Of a stretch of DNA of 64,000 bases, positions 39,781 through 48,969 are shown piece by piece. The stretch's first letter is position 1, and the number at the start of each line of letters is the position of its first letter. Source of the stretch: Derxia gummosa DSM 723 (GTDB taxonomy: Bacteria; Pseudomonadota; Gammaproteobacteria; Burkholderiales; Burkholderiaceae_E). The stretch lies in assembly GCF_000482785.1 (NCBI RefSeq), contig NZ_AXWS01000007.1, forward strand, positions 806,001 to 870,000, written 5' to 3'. The notes under the pieces are model-generated. The model did no database searches. It was not told the origin of the DNA and worked only from the letters and a program-made list of their open reading frames with translations. Position numbers and translations under genes: made by a program.

Positions 39781-41844
39781 TCAGAAGTCCTTCACGAGAC
39801 GCAGCGCGTCGTAGATCGCGCCGTGGATGTTGTGCTGGCTGATGCAATCGCCCACGCGGTACAGCAGGAACTTGCCGCCGCCGAGCTGCTGTTGCAGCGC
39901 CGGTTGCGGCTCGCTCGCGAACAGCGCGCGCACATCGGTCTGGCCCTTGTTGGCGGAGCGGTCCTTGAGTTCCCAGTAGATCTCGTCGTTGGGTACCGTG
40001 CCGTTCTCGACCACCACCTGATCGACCGCGCGCTCTTCCAGCGCCTCGGTGTATTCGCTCTTGATCACGGCGATGAGCTTGTCGCCCTCGCGGTACACGC
40101 GGTCGAGCCAGTAGTTGGGCGTCGGGATGATCCCGAGCGCATGCATGCGGCGATAGAAGATCGGGAAGGTCGTGCCGCCCACGTCGTCGGCCACCTTCAC
40201 GTCGGGCGTCACGATCTCGACCAGGCTGCCGCGCGAGGCCAGGAAGTCGGCCACGCCGAAGCCCGCGTGCGTGCTGATGCTGTCGTACACGAGCACGTTC
40301 TTGCCCGGCTCGACCTTGCCCGAGAGGATGTCCCAGCTGCTCACCACCAGACCTTCGTCGGCGCCCCAGGCCGGCACCTGCTTCAGATGCGGCCGGCCGC
40401 CGGTGGCGAGCACGACGATGTCGGGCTGCTCGGCCATGACCTCGTCGGCGGTCACGCGCATGCCGAGGCGGCGATCGACGCCGAGGCGCTTCGTCTCAAG
40501 ATCGAACCAGCGCACGATGCCGGCCATCTGCTCGCGCTGCGGCGCCTTGGCCGCGAGCAGGATCTGGCCGCCGACGGCGTCGTTCTTATCGAACAGCACC
40601 ACGTCATGGCCGCGCTCGCGCGCCACGCGCGCCGCCTCCAGCCCGGCCGGGCCGGCGCCCACCACCACCACCTTGCGCCTGGCGCCCGTGGTCGGCTTGA
40701 TCTGGTGCGGCATCGTCGCCTCGCGCGAGGTGGCGGCGTTCTGCACGCACAGCACGTCGAGGCCGTTGTACTGGCGGTCGATGCAGTAATTGGCGCCGAC
40801 GCACTGCTTGATCTGGTCTTCCTTGCCGTCGCGGATCTTGGTCACGAAGTGCGGATCGGCGATGTGCGCGCGCGTCATGCCCACCAGATCGACCCAGCCG
40901 TTGTTGAGGATGCGCTCGGCCTGGTTGGGGTCGCGGATGCTCTGGGCGTGCATGAGCGGGATGTCGATCGCGCTCTTGATGCCGGCGGCCAGATGCACGA
41001 AGGGCTCGGGCGGCAGCGCCATCGGCGGCATGCAGTTGGCGATGGTGTTGTGCGTGTCGGCGCCCGAGCCGACCACGCTGATGTAGTCGATGAGGCCGGT
41101 GCCGGCCATGGCCTGGGCAATCTCCTTGAGCGTCTCGTGATCGAGGCCGTCGTCATGGAACTCGTCGCCGCACATGCGCAGTCCGACCACGAAATCGCGG
41201 CCCACCTCGGCGCGCACCGCCTCCAGCACCTCGCGGCCGAAGCGCATGCGGTTCTCCAGCGAGCCGCCCCATTCGTCGGTACGGAAGTTGGTGCGCGGGC
41301 TCCAGAACTGGTCGATGAGCTGCTGGTGCGCGGCCGAGACTTCCATGCCGTCCATGCCCGCCGCCTTGACGCGGCGCGCGGCCAGCACGAAGTCTTGGAT
41401 GATCCGCTTGATTTCCTCGACCTCGATGGTCTTGGCATTGCCGCGATGCACCGGCTCGCGCACGCCCGAGGGCGACATGAGGTGCGGCCAGTGCTCGCCG
41501 TGCCAGGCAGAGCGGCGGCCCATGTGGGTCGCCTGGATCATGATGTAGGCGCCGTGGCGGTGCATGGCCTCGGCGAGGCGCGACAACGGGTCGATGACCT
41601 TGTCGGTGCTCAGGTTGACCGACTTCCACCAGCCTTGCGGGCTGTCGATCGACACCGGGCTGGAGCCGCCGCAGACGGCGAGCGCGAGGCCGCCCTTGGC
41701 CTTCTCTTCGTAGTAGCGGATGTAGCGGTCGCCCGGCAGGCCGCCGGGTTCGGCATAGACCTCGGCGTGGGCGGTGCTGCACACGCGGTTGCGCAGCGTG
41801 AGGTGGCCCAGCTTGAAGGGCGAGAACAGGTTCGGGTAGCGCAT
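39781..41844 (-). CDS. dgcA: Dimethylglycine demethylase flavin subunit DgcA
   Basis: 687 aa. Residues 1-370 are an old-yellow-enzyme-type FMN barrel (LFSPFKLGHLTLRNRV, THMGRRSAWHGEHWPHLM, AHQQLIDQFWSPRTNFRTDE). They are followed by a cysteine cluster for a 4Fe-4S centre and an FAD/NAD domain (RKVVVVGAGPAGLEAARVAR). This is the architecture of DgcA, which converts dimethylglycine to sarcosine. It heads the operon dgcA-dgcB-etfA-etfB-gbcA-gbcB, and its promoter must lie in 41845-42006. Confidence 0.93.
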   Translation of the reverse strand: MRYPNLFSPFKLGHLTLRNRVCSTAHAEVYAEPGGLPGDRYIRYYEEKAKGGLALAVCGGSSPVSIDSPQGWWKSVNLSTDKVIDPLSRLAEAMHRHGAYIMIQATHMGRRSAWHGEHWPHLMSPSGVREPVHRGNAKTIEVEEIKRIIQDFVLAARRVKAAGMDGMEVSAAHQQLIDQFWSPRTNFRTDEWGGSLENRMRFGREVLEAVRAEVGRDFVVGLRMCGDEFHDDGLDHETLKEIAQAMAGTGLIDYISVVGSGADTHNTIANCMPPMALPPEPFVHLAAGIKSAIDIPLMHAQSIRDPNQAERILNNGWVDLVGMTRAHIADPHFVTKIRDGKEDQIKQCVGANYCIDRQYNGLDVLCVQNAATSREATMPHQIKPTTGARRKVVVVGAGPAGLEAARVARERGHDVVLFDKNDAVGGQILLAAKAPQREQMAGIVRWFDLETKRLGVDRRLGMRVTADEVMAEQPDIVVLATGGRPHLKQVPAWGADEGLVVSSWDILSGKVEPGKNVLVYDSISTHAGFGVADFLASRGSLVEIVTPDVKVADDVGGTTFPIFYRRMHALGIIPTPNYWLDRVYREGDKLIAVIKSEYTEALEERAVDQVVVENGTVPNDEIYWELKDRSANKGQTDVRALFASEPQPALQQQLGGGKFLLYRVGDCISQHNIHGAIYDALRLVKDF

Positions 41845-41937
41845 CGGGATCGGCTCTCTGGCTTGCGGTCGGCGGCCTGGGTGGCGGCTTTTCGATGCAA
41901 GCGAGGGTGCCGTTCCGGCTGGGGGCGGACCATCGCT

Positions 41938-41961
41938 AAAACGACAGGGAGGCGTCGTTAT
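41938..41961. promoter_or_regulatory. Candidate operator upstream of dgcA
   Basis: AACGAC (41940-41945) and GTCGTT (41954-41959) form an inverted repeat with an 8-bp spacer, 94 bp upstream of the dgcA ATG. It is followed by a run of nine G residues (41972-41980). The regulator is unknown; the GbdR-type activator that usually controls betaine genes is not in the window. Confidence 0.3.
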
Positions 41962-42006
41962 GCGGCTTCGCGGGGGGGGGCTATACGGCCTTTTGGTCGC
42001 GCTGCT

Positions 42007-42234
42007 GGCGCGGGGCGGGGGGAACGCGGGGCGCGGCTACACGGCGCCGGCCGCCGCTGGACGCGGCGGCTGCCCTTCGCTCCCTTCGGTAGCCCGGCGG
42101 CCGGCGTTGCAACTCGCCTTCGCTGCGCGAAGGCTCAGACAGCAACGCCTAAGCGGCTGCGCCGCTTGCCGCCGTCTACCTCGTGCGCTCGGCGGCTCCG
42201 ACAGCCGCGCCCCGCGTTCCCCCCGCCCCGCGCC
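42007..42234 (-). repeat. C element copy 5
   Basis: Read on the minus strand, the hairpins are AAGCGGC-GCA-GCCGCTT, enclosing stem GGCGTTG/CAACGCC with CTGTCTGA and GAGTTG, and GCCTTCGC-GCA-GCGAAGGC. The outer arms pair over about 36 bp (GGCGCGGGGCGGGGGGAACG and its complement). It shares the side motifs GAGGTAG and CTACCGAAGG with copies 1 and 2. It lies after the histidine kinase gene and before dgcA, both minus-strand. A TTTT run follows at 42235. Confidence 0.85.
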
Positions 42235-42302
42235 TTTTCGTCATGAGGCCGCAGGGGCCGCGTCGGCGTCGCGTCGGCGCCTGTCCCGGCGACGCGCCCT
42301 GC

Positions 42303-43736
42303 TCAGCCGGCCGGCCAGGCGAGGCGGAACTCGACCCCGCGCCCGTCGATGCCGGCGCTGACCTCGACCCGCGCCGCCAGCCGCCGCGCCGCCGACCGCA
42401 CGATGGCCAGCCCGAGGCCGGAGCCGCTCGCGCTCGCGTTGGCGCCGCGCCGGAAACGCTCGAACAGCCTGGGCATGTCCTCGGCCGGAATGCCGGGGCC
42501 GTCGTCGCGCACCCGCAGCTGCACCTGACCGCCCGGCAGCACATCGAGCGCCAGTTCGATGCGCACGCCCGGCCCGCCGTAGCGCACCGCGTTCGCCACT
42601 AGGTTGTCGACGATCGATTCGAAGCAGTCGCGCGGGCAGCGGCGCGGCAGGCTGTCCGGCCCGGCGTAGCTCAGCTCGATGCTGTGCGCATGCGCCAGCG
42701 CCGCATGCATCGCGAGACAGTCGCGCGCCAGATCGGCCAGATCGATCGTGACCGGCTCGGCCTCGACCGCCGCATCGAGCCGCGCGATCGACAGCAGCTG
42801 GTTGACCAGCCGCGAGGCGCGCGCCACGCCGCTGTCGAGCCGGGTCAGCGCGGCCGCGCGCGCGGCCTCGGTGGTAGCGCTGTGCAGGCTGTCGCACTGG
42901 GCGACCATCACCGCGAGCGGCGTGCGCAATTCATGCGCGGCATCGGCGAGAAAGCCGCGCTCGCGCTCGATCAGCGTGCGCAGACGCGCGAAGGCGGCGT
43001 TCAGCTCGGCGATCACCGGCGACAGTTCGCGGTACACGCCCTGCACCTTGAGCGGGGAGAGATCGTCGGGCCGGCGCTCGCGCAGTTCGGCCGCCAGCTC
43101 GCGCAGCGGCTTGAGGCCGCGCCCCACCGCGAACCACACCAGGAACAGCAGCATCGGCACGACGTAGAACAGCGGCCGCACCGCCAGCGGACTGATCATG
43201 ACGTCGTTGAACAGCTGCTCGCGCGCCTGCTCCGACGAGGCCACCTCGACGCGCCGGCCGCTGCCGGGCGCGACCGCCCGCAGCACCCGGTAGCCACCCC
43301 CGGCGCTGTCATGCGCGACGAAGCCGAGCGGCGCGTCGCCCGCCGGCCAGTCGGGCGGCGCCGCGCCGCCGCTGGCGATCACCCGGCCGTCGGCCTCGAC
43401 CACCCGGAACGCCACCAGTCCGGGCGGCGAGTCTTCGATCTGCTGCGTCCACGCGATCGATGCGGTCAGCCCTTCGAGCGCCCGTGCCAGTTCGCGCGGA
43501 TCGGCATGCGTGTCGGCCAGTTGCGCCGCCGCGCCAGCGGTGATGCGCGCCTCGCGGTCGAAGTTGCCGCTGCCGGGCGCGTTCACGCCCAGCCGCCCGG
43601 TCAGATAGATCGCGCCCCAGCCCATGGCGCAGGCGGCCAGCATGGCCAGCAGCACGCGGCGCGCGACCGATGGTCGATGGCAGTCGGTCCAGCGCGAGCG
43701 GGCGGCACCGGAGGCTTCTGGCGCGGCGGTGTTCAT
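42303..43736 (-). CDS. Sensor histidine kinase (QseC-like)
   Basis: 477 aa. Membrane helix 1 is near residues 27-47, followed by a periplasmic sensor region to about residue 185 and membrane helix 2 (RPLFYVVPMLLFLVWFAVGR). The H-box is FLADAAHELRTPLAVM, the N-box DNLVANAVRYGGPGV, and the G-boxes RDDGPGIP and SGSGLGLAIV. It is a standard orthodox kinase of the QseC/PmrB class. It starts inside the stop of the response regulator (ATGA at 43736). The signal is not known. Confidence 0.9.
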   Translation of the reverse strand: MNTAAPEASGAARSRWTDCHRPSVARRVLLAMLAACAMGWGAIYLTGRLGVNAPGSGNFDREARITAGAAAQLADTHADPRELARALEGLTASIAWTQQIEDSPPGLVAFRVVEADGRVIASGGAAPPDWPAGDAPLGFVAHDSAGGGYRVLRAVAPGSGRRVEVASSEQAREQLFNDVMISPLAVRPLFYVVPMLLFLVWFAVGRGLKPLRELAAELRERRPDDLSPLKVQGVYRELSPVIAELNAAFARLRTLIERERGFLADAAHELRTPLAVMVAQCDSLHSATTEAARAAALTRLDSGVARASRLVNQLLSIARLDAAVEAEPVTIDLADLARDCLAMHAALAHAHSIELSYAGPDSLPRRCPRDCFESIVDNLVANAVRYGGPGVRIELALDVLPGGQVQLRVRDDGPGIPAEDMPRLFERFRRGANASASGSGLGLAIVRSAARRLAARVEVSAGIDGRGVEFRLAWPAG

Positions 43737-44425
43737 CTGCCCTCCAGCCAGTAGCCGACGCCGCGCACCGTGCGCACGCGCTCGTTGCCGAGCTTGCGGC
43801 GCAGGTTGTGGATGTGCCATTCGAGCGCGCTGAATTCCATCGGCTCGGCCAGCGGCGCGACCGCGCGCGCCAGCCGATGCTTGGACACCGTCTCGCCGGG
43901 CAGACGCGCCAGCTCGACGACGATGCGGAATTCCTTCGGCGACAGCGTCACCGGCACGCCGTCCAGCGTGACCTCGTGCCGGCCGGTATCGATGCCGAGC
44001 GCGCCGACCCGCCAGACCAGCGTCGACTGGCCGGCCGAGCGCCGCACCACCGCCCGCACCCGGCTCGCGATCTCGATCGGCGCGCAGGGCTTGATCACAT
44101 AGTCGTCGGCGCCGGCGTCGAGCGCGGCGACCCGCGCGTCGAGCGCATCGCGCGCCGTCAGCACGATGACCGGCAGCGCCACCCGCCGGCCGCGCCAGTG
44201 CGCGAGCAGGCTCAGGCCATCGGCATCGGGCAGGCCCAGATCGAGCAGTGCGCACGCAAAGCGCGGCGCGCCCTCCTCGTCCGCGACTTCGGCCAGCGCG
44301 CGGGCATGGCGCACGTCGCGCACCCATTCGCTCGTGAGTCCGTGCGCCGCCAGCGCGCGCTGCAATTCGGCGCCGAGTTCCAGATCGTCTTCGACCAGCA
44401 GCAGATGCATGCCTTTCCCCGTCAT
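43733..44425 (-). CDS. OmpR-family response regulator (QseB-like)
   Basis: 230 aa (225 if the second ATG at 44410 is used). The receiver has acidic pocket LLVEDDLELG, phosphoacceptor Asp in CALLDLGLPDADG, Thr in VIVLTARD and Lys in YVIKPC. The C-terminal winged helix ends SALEWHIHNLRRKLGNERVR with TVRGVGYWLEG. It is a candidate to bind the 11-bp CTTAG array at 28925, since this class recognises such direct repeats. That link is an inference. Confidence 0.9.
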   Translation of the reverse strand: MTGKGMHLLLVEDDLELGAELQRALAAHGLTSEWVRDVRHARALAEVADEEGAPRFACALLDLGLPDADGLSLLAHWRGRRVALPVIVLTARDALDARVAALDAGADDYVIKPCAPIEIASRVRAVVRRSAGQSTLVWRVGALGIDTGRHEVTLDGVPVTLSPKEFRIVVELARLPGETVSKHRLARAVAPLAEPMEFSALEWHIHNLRRKLGNERVRTVRGVGYWLEGR

Positions 44426-44605
44426 TGCGATTCCGGCAGCCAGCCTACGTCAGCCCGTCTTTGCCCCGGCCTAGGTCCGAATGCGCCCGCCGCCGGCCTG
44501 TCGCGCGGCGCATGGCCGGTCCTGTCCGATGCCCTTTGGTGCTATGGCGCCGCCCGCGTACCCGTCGATACCGTGGACTGTCCCCCTTGCTGGAGAAGTC
44601 TCGTG

Positions 44606-46726
44606 ATGTCCCGAACACCCCAATCCCGATGCCTCCTGTCGGTCCTGTTCCGGCGCGGCCGGCGTGCCTGCGCCGCGCTGCTGCTGGGCGTCGCCCTGGC
44701 CGGCTGCGGCACCGACGTCGAGGTCGGCGGGCCCGCGGCCGGCATGCACCGGCTCAGCGTCGCCGCCAGCGGCAACGGCAGCGTCACCTCGCAGCCGGCC
44801 GGCATCCAGTGCGGCCCGAACTGCACCGCCGACTTTGCCGACGGCACCCGCGTGACGCTGACCGCCCTGCCCGGCACGGGCCAGCTGTTTCGCGGCTGGG
44901 GCGGCGAATGCGCCGGCAGCAGCGCCACCTGCAACGTGACGATGAGCGCCAACCGCACCGTCACCGCCGTCTTCGTGCCGGTGCCGCCGACCAGCGTCAC
45001 ACTCACCACCAGCGTGACCGGCGGCGGCACGCTGCGCTCGACACCCCCCGGCATCGATTGCGGCAGCACCTGCGAAGCGAGCTACGCGGTCGATACCGTC
45101 GTCATGCTCACGCCGACGCCCGATCTCGGCCAGGTGTTCAGCGGCTGGGGCGGCGCCTGCGCCGGCGCGGGCCTGAGTTGCAGCGTGACCATGAGCGCGG
45201 CGCGCAGCGTGTCGGCCAGCTTCGCGCCGGTCGCGGCCGTGCTGCGCCGGCTCGACATCACGCGCAACGGCAACGGCACGATCCGGTCGCAGCCGGTCGG
45301 CATCGATTGCGGCAGCACCTGCGCGGCCTCGTTCAACGACGGCAGCAGCGTCACCCTCACCGCGACGCCCGCGACCGGCCAGCGCTTCACCGGCTGGAGC
45401 GGCGCCTGCGCCGGCAGCGGCGCGACCTGCACGCTGAGCCTGACCCAGGACCGCAGCGTGGTCGGCAACTTCGCCGCGGCGCCGGCCGCCGCCGCGTGGC
45501 AGACGCCGATGCTGCTGGAAGCCAGCAACGATTTCGATGTGGCCAACGGCGCGCTCACCGCGATCGCGTCCAACGGCGACGCGCTGGTCATGTGGGAACA
45601 GTCGGACGGCCAGCCCGACGGCAGCGCGCGCAAGGTCTGGTCGCGCCGCTACGTCGCCGGCCAGGGCTGGACGACCGCCGTCGCGGTGCCGGGGCTGGCC
45701 GGGCCGGCGTCCTATCTGGCCTCGGGCCGGCTGTTCATCGACGGCAACGGCGTCGCGACCTGGATCCGGCCCAACCTCGAAACCCGGCGCTACACGCCGT
45801 CGGCCGGCTGGAGCGCGCCCTTCGCGCCGCCGGCACGCGCGGCCGGCCTGCTGACGGGCGCCGCGATCGACGCCGGCGGCACGATCCGCGTCATCACCTC
45901 GGGCGCCGATGTGTATTCGATCGTCCTGCCGGCCGGCACGAATGCCTGGGGCAGCTGGACCCGCATCGACAACGGCGGCGATCTCGATTCGCGCGATGCC
46001 GACCTCGCGGTCTCGGCCGACGGCAGCGCCATGTCGGTCTGGCGCGAGCGCAATCCCGGCGACAGCAGGTTCAGCCTCAAGGCCGCGCGCTTCCTGCCCG
46101 CGAGCGGCTGGCAGACGCCGCAGGTGCTCGACAGCAGCACCGACAACGTCAGCCCCGAAACCCCGCCGCACGTGGTCATGGACGCGAGCGGCAATGCGCT
46201 GGCGGTCTGGCATCAGGGCGACTCGCTCTACACCGCGCTGTACGGCACGACCGGCGGCTGGAGCCCGGCCACCGAGGTCGACACGAATGCGGTCGAGTCG
46301 AGCTTCACGGCGCAGATCCGCGTCTCGATGACGGCGGCCGGGCGCGCCGTGGTGCTGTGGCGCAGCGGCATCTACGCGCTCAAGGCGATGCAGTACGCGC
46401 CGGGCACGGGCTTCACCGCGCCGGTACAGGTCAACAGCTACGGCATCGATCCCCAGCTCGGCCAGGACGCCGACGGCAATGCGGTCGTCGTCTATCTGGC
46501 GCCCGATCGCTGGCCCGCGCCGACCACCGGCTCCGACCTGTACGCGCGCCGTCTGGTCTGGGGCGAAGGCTGGAGCGCCGCCACGCCGATCGAGCCGCTC
46601 GACGGCCTCGGCGCGGCCGTCAACGGCGCCTTCAACCGCGACGGCAAGGCGGTCGCGGCCTGGGTGCGCGGCGACACGGCCGGCAGCGGCGCGCGCCGCA
46701 GCCTGTGGGTGAACCTGCTGCGCTGA
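44606..46726 (+). CDS. Large lipoprotein with three bacterial-repeat domains
   Basis: 706 aa. The lipobox LAGC puts the lipidated cysteine at residue 34. Three similar units of about 85 residues follow (each with GxGxVxSxPxGIxCGxxC, then FxGWGGxCAGxxxxCxVTM), matching the InlB B-repeat-like fold found in surface proteins, each with two disulfide-type cysteine pairs. The C-terminal 400 residues contain repeated Gly-Asn-Ala-x-x-x-W motifs (GNALAVW, GRAVVLW, GNAVVVY) suggesting a beta-propeller. It is likely exposed on the cell surface; its ligand is unknown. It is divergent from the qseB-like gene. Confidence 0.8.
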   Translation: MSRTPQSRCLLSVLFRRGRRACAALLLGVALAGCGTDVEVGGPAAGMHRLSVAASGNGSVTSQPAGIQCGPNCTADFADGTRVTLTALPGTGQLFRGWGGECAGSSATCNVTMSANRTVTAVFVPVPPTSVTLTTSVTGGGTLRSTPPGIDCGSTCEASYAVDTVVMLTPTPDLGQVFSGWGGACAGAGLSCSVTMSAARSVSASFAPVAAVLRRLDITRNGNGTIRSQPVGIDCGSTCAASFNDGSSVTLTATPATGQRFTGWSGACAGSGATCTLSLTQDRSVVGNFAAAPAAAAWQTPMLLEASNDFDVANGALTAIASNGDALVMWEQSDGQPDGSARKVWSRRYVAGQGWTTAVAVPGLAGPASYLASGRLFIDGNGVATWIRPNLETRRYTPSAGWSAPFAPPARAAGLLTGAAIDAGGTIRVITSGADVYSIVLPAGTNAWGSWTRIDNGGDLDSRDADLAVSADGSAMSVWRERNPGDSRFSLKAARFLPASGWQTPQVLDSSTDNVSPETPPHVVMDASGNALAVWHQGDSLYTALYGTTGGWSPATEVDTNAVESSFTAQIRVSMTAAGRAVVLWRSGIYALKAMQYAPGTGFTAPVQVNSYGIDPQLGQDADGNAVVVYLAPDRWPAPTTGSDLYARRLVWGEGWSAATPIEPLDGLGAAVNGAFNRDGKAVAAWVRGDTAGSGARRSLWVNLLR

Positions 46727-46798
46727 TGCCTCTTTTCACGGCCGCCGGACGACCGCGCGTCGTGCCGGCGGCGCCCTTTTTCCACACCGAGAGTCCGC

Positions 46799-47104
46799 AT
46801 GTTCCGATTCATTGTTCCGTCCCTGCTCGTCGCCGCGTCCGCGCTGGCCGGCTGCGCCTCGATTGCCGTGACCGATGACGCCATCGTCGATCGCACCTCC
46901 GCCGCGCTCGGCCTCGACAGGCAGTCCTTCACCATCAGCAACCGGGTGGACGACGGCACCACCACCCGCTACGCCGTGCACACCCGCAACGGTCAGGACT
47001 ACCGCTGCTTCGTCGGCGGCTCGATCAGCGTGCTCGGCCGTTCGGTGTCCGAAGCGGTGTGCTCGCGCAAGGGCGAGCCGGCCGCCAATCCGCTGCTGCG
47101 CTGA
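46799..47104 (+). CDS. Small lipoprotein
   Basis: 101 aa. The signal peptide ends ALAGC with the lipidated cysteine at residue 19. The mature part has two cysteines (YRCFVGG, EAVCSRKG) and no domain I can name. It starts 72 bp after the large lipoprotein and may be co-transcribed with it. Confidence 0.7.
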   Translation: MFRFIVPSLLVAASALAGCASIAVTDDAIVDRTSAALGLDRQSFTISNRVDDGTTTRYAVHTRNGQDYRCFVGGSISVLGRSVSEAVCSRKGEPAANPLLR

Positions 47105-47198
47105 GGCCGGGGGCGGCGCGACTGGGCCAACCCAAAGCTTCGTTCGCCGATGCTGCGACCTCCCCGAACACCGGCATCGCCGCGAGGAGCCGCCCGCC

Positions 47199-47855
47199 AT
47201 GACCATCCCGCCCCGCACCGCCCCTCGGCTCGATCTCATCGACCGCGAACCGCTGTTCGGCCTCGGCCTGGACCATGCGCTCGAAAGCCGGGGCGTCGCG
47301 CTGCGACCGCGCATGTACGGCGACGTCATGGAATGGATGCGTGACGCGCAGGCGCTGGCGCCGCCGGCCCGCATCGTCGTCGTCGATGTGGCCGCGCTCG
47401 GCCCCGACGCCCGCACGGCGCTGGCCATGATTTCGCACCGCGCGCGGGAGTCGGCGCGGATGCTGGTCGTCCGCGATCGCGGCGCGATGCCGTCGCTGCA
47501 CGCCGACTGGGGCGCCTGGGAAGTGGTGGCGCGCCGCCTGCCGGCGCAGGCCTTCGTCGAGCGCCTGATCCGGCTCGCCGATGCGCGCGCGCCCACGCCT
47601 CACGCCACCGCCGCCATCACGCCGCGCCAGCAGGAAGTCCTGACCTGGATCGCGCGCGGCGAACCCAACAAGCGCATCGCGGCACGCCTGGACATCGCCG
47701 AGCGCACCGTCAAGCTGCATGTGACTGCCCTGCTCGGCAGCCTCGGCGCCCGCAACCGCACCCAGGCCGTGATCCGCGCCTTCCAGCTCGGCCTGCTCGG
47801 CCCCGGCGCCGACGGCGACGAGGGCCGGCGGCGCATGTCGCCGGCCTCGCGCTGA
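47199..47855 (+). CDS. LuxR-family (NarL-type) response regulator
   Basis: 218 aa. The C-terminal helix-turn-helix is clear: ITPRQQEVLTWIARGEPNKR, IAARLDIAERTVKLHVTALL and GSLGARNRTQAV. The N-terminal half has receiver-like organisation (IVVVDVAALGPDARTALAMI), but the classical acidic pair after strand 1 is only partly kept (LDLIDREPLFG), so phosphorylation is uncertain. A GAGGAG ribosome site precedes ATG 47199. No cognate kinase is adjacent. Confidence 0.83.
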   Translation: MTIPPRTAPRLDLIDREPLFGLGLDHALESRGVALRPRMYGDVMEWMRDAQALAPPARIVVVDVAALGPDARTALAMISHRARESARMLVVRDRGAMPSLHADWGAWEVVARRLPAQAFVERLIRLADARAPTPHATAAITPRQQEVLTWIARGEPNKRIAARLDIAERTVKLHVTALLGSLGARNRTQAVIRAFQLGLLGPGADGDEGRRRMSPASR

Positions 47856-47920
47856 GGCGGCGGGGATGGGTCGGCGGTGAATGCCCATGGCGTGGTTGGC
47901 GGCTGACCGGATCCGGGTCC

Positions 47921-48067
47921 GACCTCAAGGCGGCCGGCACGCCGATCGGCGGAAATGATCTGTGGATCGCGAGCCATGCGCTGGCCGAGGACGCGACCCT
48001 GGTCACGCACAACACGAAGGAGTTCGCGCGCGTGACGGGCTTGCGTCTTGTGGACTGGATCGAGTGA
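47921..48067 (+). pseudogene. Remnant of a VapC-type PIN-domain toxin (C-terminal part)
   Basis: The frame from 47921 to a stop at 48067 reads GTPIGGNDLWIASHALAEDA, then LVTHNTKEFARVTGLRLVDW. This is the last third of a VapC ribonuclease, including two of the conserved aspartate/asparagine positions. The N-terminal half with the first catalytic Asp is missing, there is no start codon in a sensible place and no antitoxin is present, so it is a decayed toxin-antitoxin module. Confidence 0.82.
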
Positions 48068-48195
48068 TGACGACCTGAACGAAGCACCCGAGCCGATGAA
48101 GACCGAGCAGAGACCCGGCAACCGGCATCGGAACCGGACCACGCCGGCAAGCCAAGGGCCGCAACGCGGCCCCATCGCCCTTGGAGAAAGAAAGA

Positions 48196-48423
48196 GTCGC
48201 GCGCCGGGGATCGGTCCGGTTCGCGGCTGTCGGAGCCGCCGAGCGACGAGGTAGACGCGAGCGAACGGCCGCAGGCCGTTCAGGCGTCGCTGTCTGAGCG
48301 CCGCGCAGCGGCGCGAGTTGCGACGCCGGGCCCGCGGGCTACCGAAGGAGCGAAGGGCAGCCGCGCCGTCCAGGCGCGGCCGGCTCCGTCAGCCGCGAAC
48401 CGGACCGATCCCCGGCGCGCGAC
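48196..48423 (+). repeat. C element copy 2
   Basis: The outer arms (48196-48236 and about 48384-48423) pair over about 40 bp with one or two mismatches. Inside are GAACGGCC-GCA-GGCCGTTC, enclosing stem GGCGTCG/CGACGCC around CTGTCTGA and GAGTTG, hairpin GCGCCGC-GCA-GCGGCGC and a fourth hairpin GCCGCGCC/GGCGCGGC. The outer stem sequence differs from copy 1 but is equally self-complementary. It ends 18 bp before the convergent DUF5943 gene. Confidence 0.85.
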
Positions 48424-48440
48424 GGACCTTCAAACCACAC

Positions 48441-48965
48441 TCACGCAGCGATGGGCTTGACGACGTACACGCACTCCGACGAACCCTCCGAGGCACATTG
48501 CACCTCGCGCGACTCCGTCTTGTACGAGAACCCGAGGTTCTGCCCCACCCAGTCCATCGCGCCGGCAAACCAGCCCTCGAACATGTAGCAGAGCTTGCCG
48601 TGCAGGTCCGGCTGCTGGAGCACGAACACCGAGTGCCGCAGCACGATGCGCGCCTCGCCGGTCTCGACATTCGCGCTCTCGAACGCGAACAGCCCCCAGC
48701 CGCGCTGCGACAGCCGCTTGAGGTAGTGCTCGAACACTGCAAGCCCTTGCAAGCCGTGCGTCGCCGCTTCCTTCTCGCACCAGTAGTAGGCGCTGCGGTA
48801 GCCGGCCGGATAGAGGATCTCGCTGTACTTGTCGCGCCCCAGCGCGCCTTCCACGGCGGCGTGGTTGTTCACGAAGAAGTGGCGCGGCACATAGATCATC
48901 GGCAGACCGTCGGTGGTCCACGCGCCGGTCTCTTCATTCACCTCGATGGGCAGTTGCGGTTGCAT
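48441..48965 (-). CDS. DUF5943 / V4R-like protein of the betaine-sarcosine cluster
   Basis: 174 aa. It has a small-molecule-binding V4R-like appearance: LKRLSQRGWGLFAFESANVE, HGKLCYMFEGWFAGAMDWVG, then REVQCASEGSSECVYVVKPI at the end, with two cysteines in the usual C-x-C-type position. In Pseudomonas a homologous gene lies between the dipeptidase and dgcA genes. Function is unknown; its fixed place next to the dipeptidase suggests a supporting role in methylglycine catabolism. It lies 4 bp after the dipeptidase gene. Confidence 0.78.
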   Translation of the reverse strand: MQPQLPIEVNEETGAWTTDGLPMIYVPRHFFVNNHAAVEGALGRDKYSEILYPAGYRSAYYWCEKEAATHGLQGLAVFEHYLKRLSQRGWGLFAFESANVETGEARIVLRHSVFVLQQPDLHGKLCYMFEGWFAGAMDWVGQNLGFSYKTESREVQCASEGSSECVYVVKPIAA

Positions 48966-48969
48966 GCTT

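Noticed and set aside
47199-47855. Quorum-sensing LuxR receptor with autoinducer domain
   Set aside because: The N-terminal half lacks the autoinducer-binding tryptophan/tyrosine pattern and looks receiver-like; no luxI gene is present.
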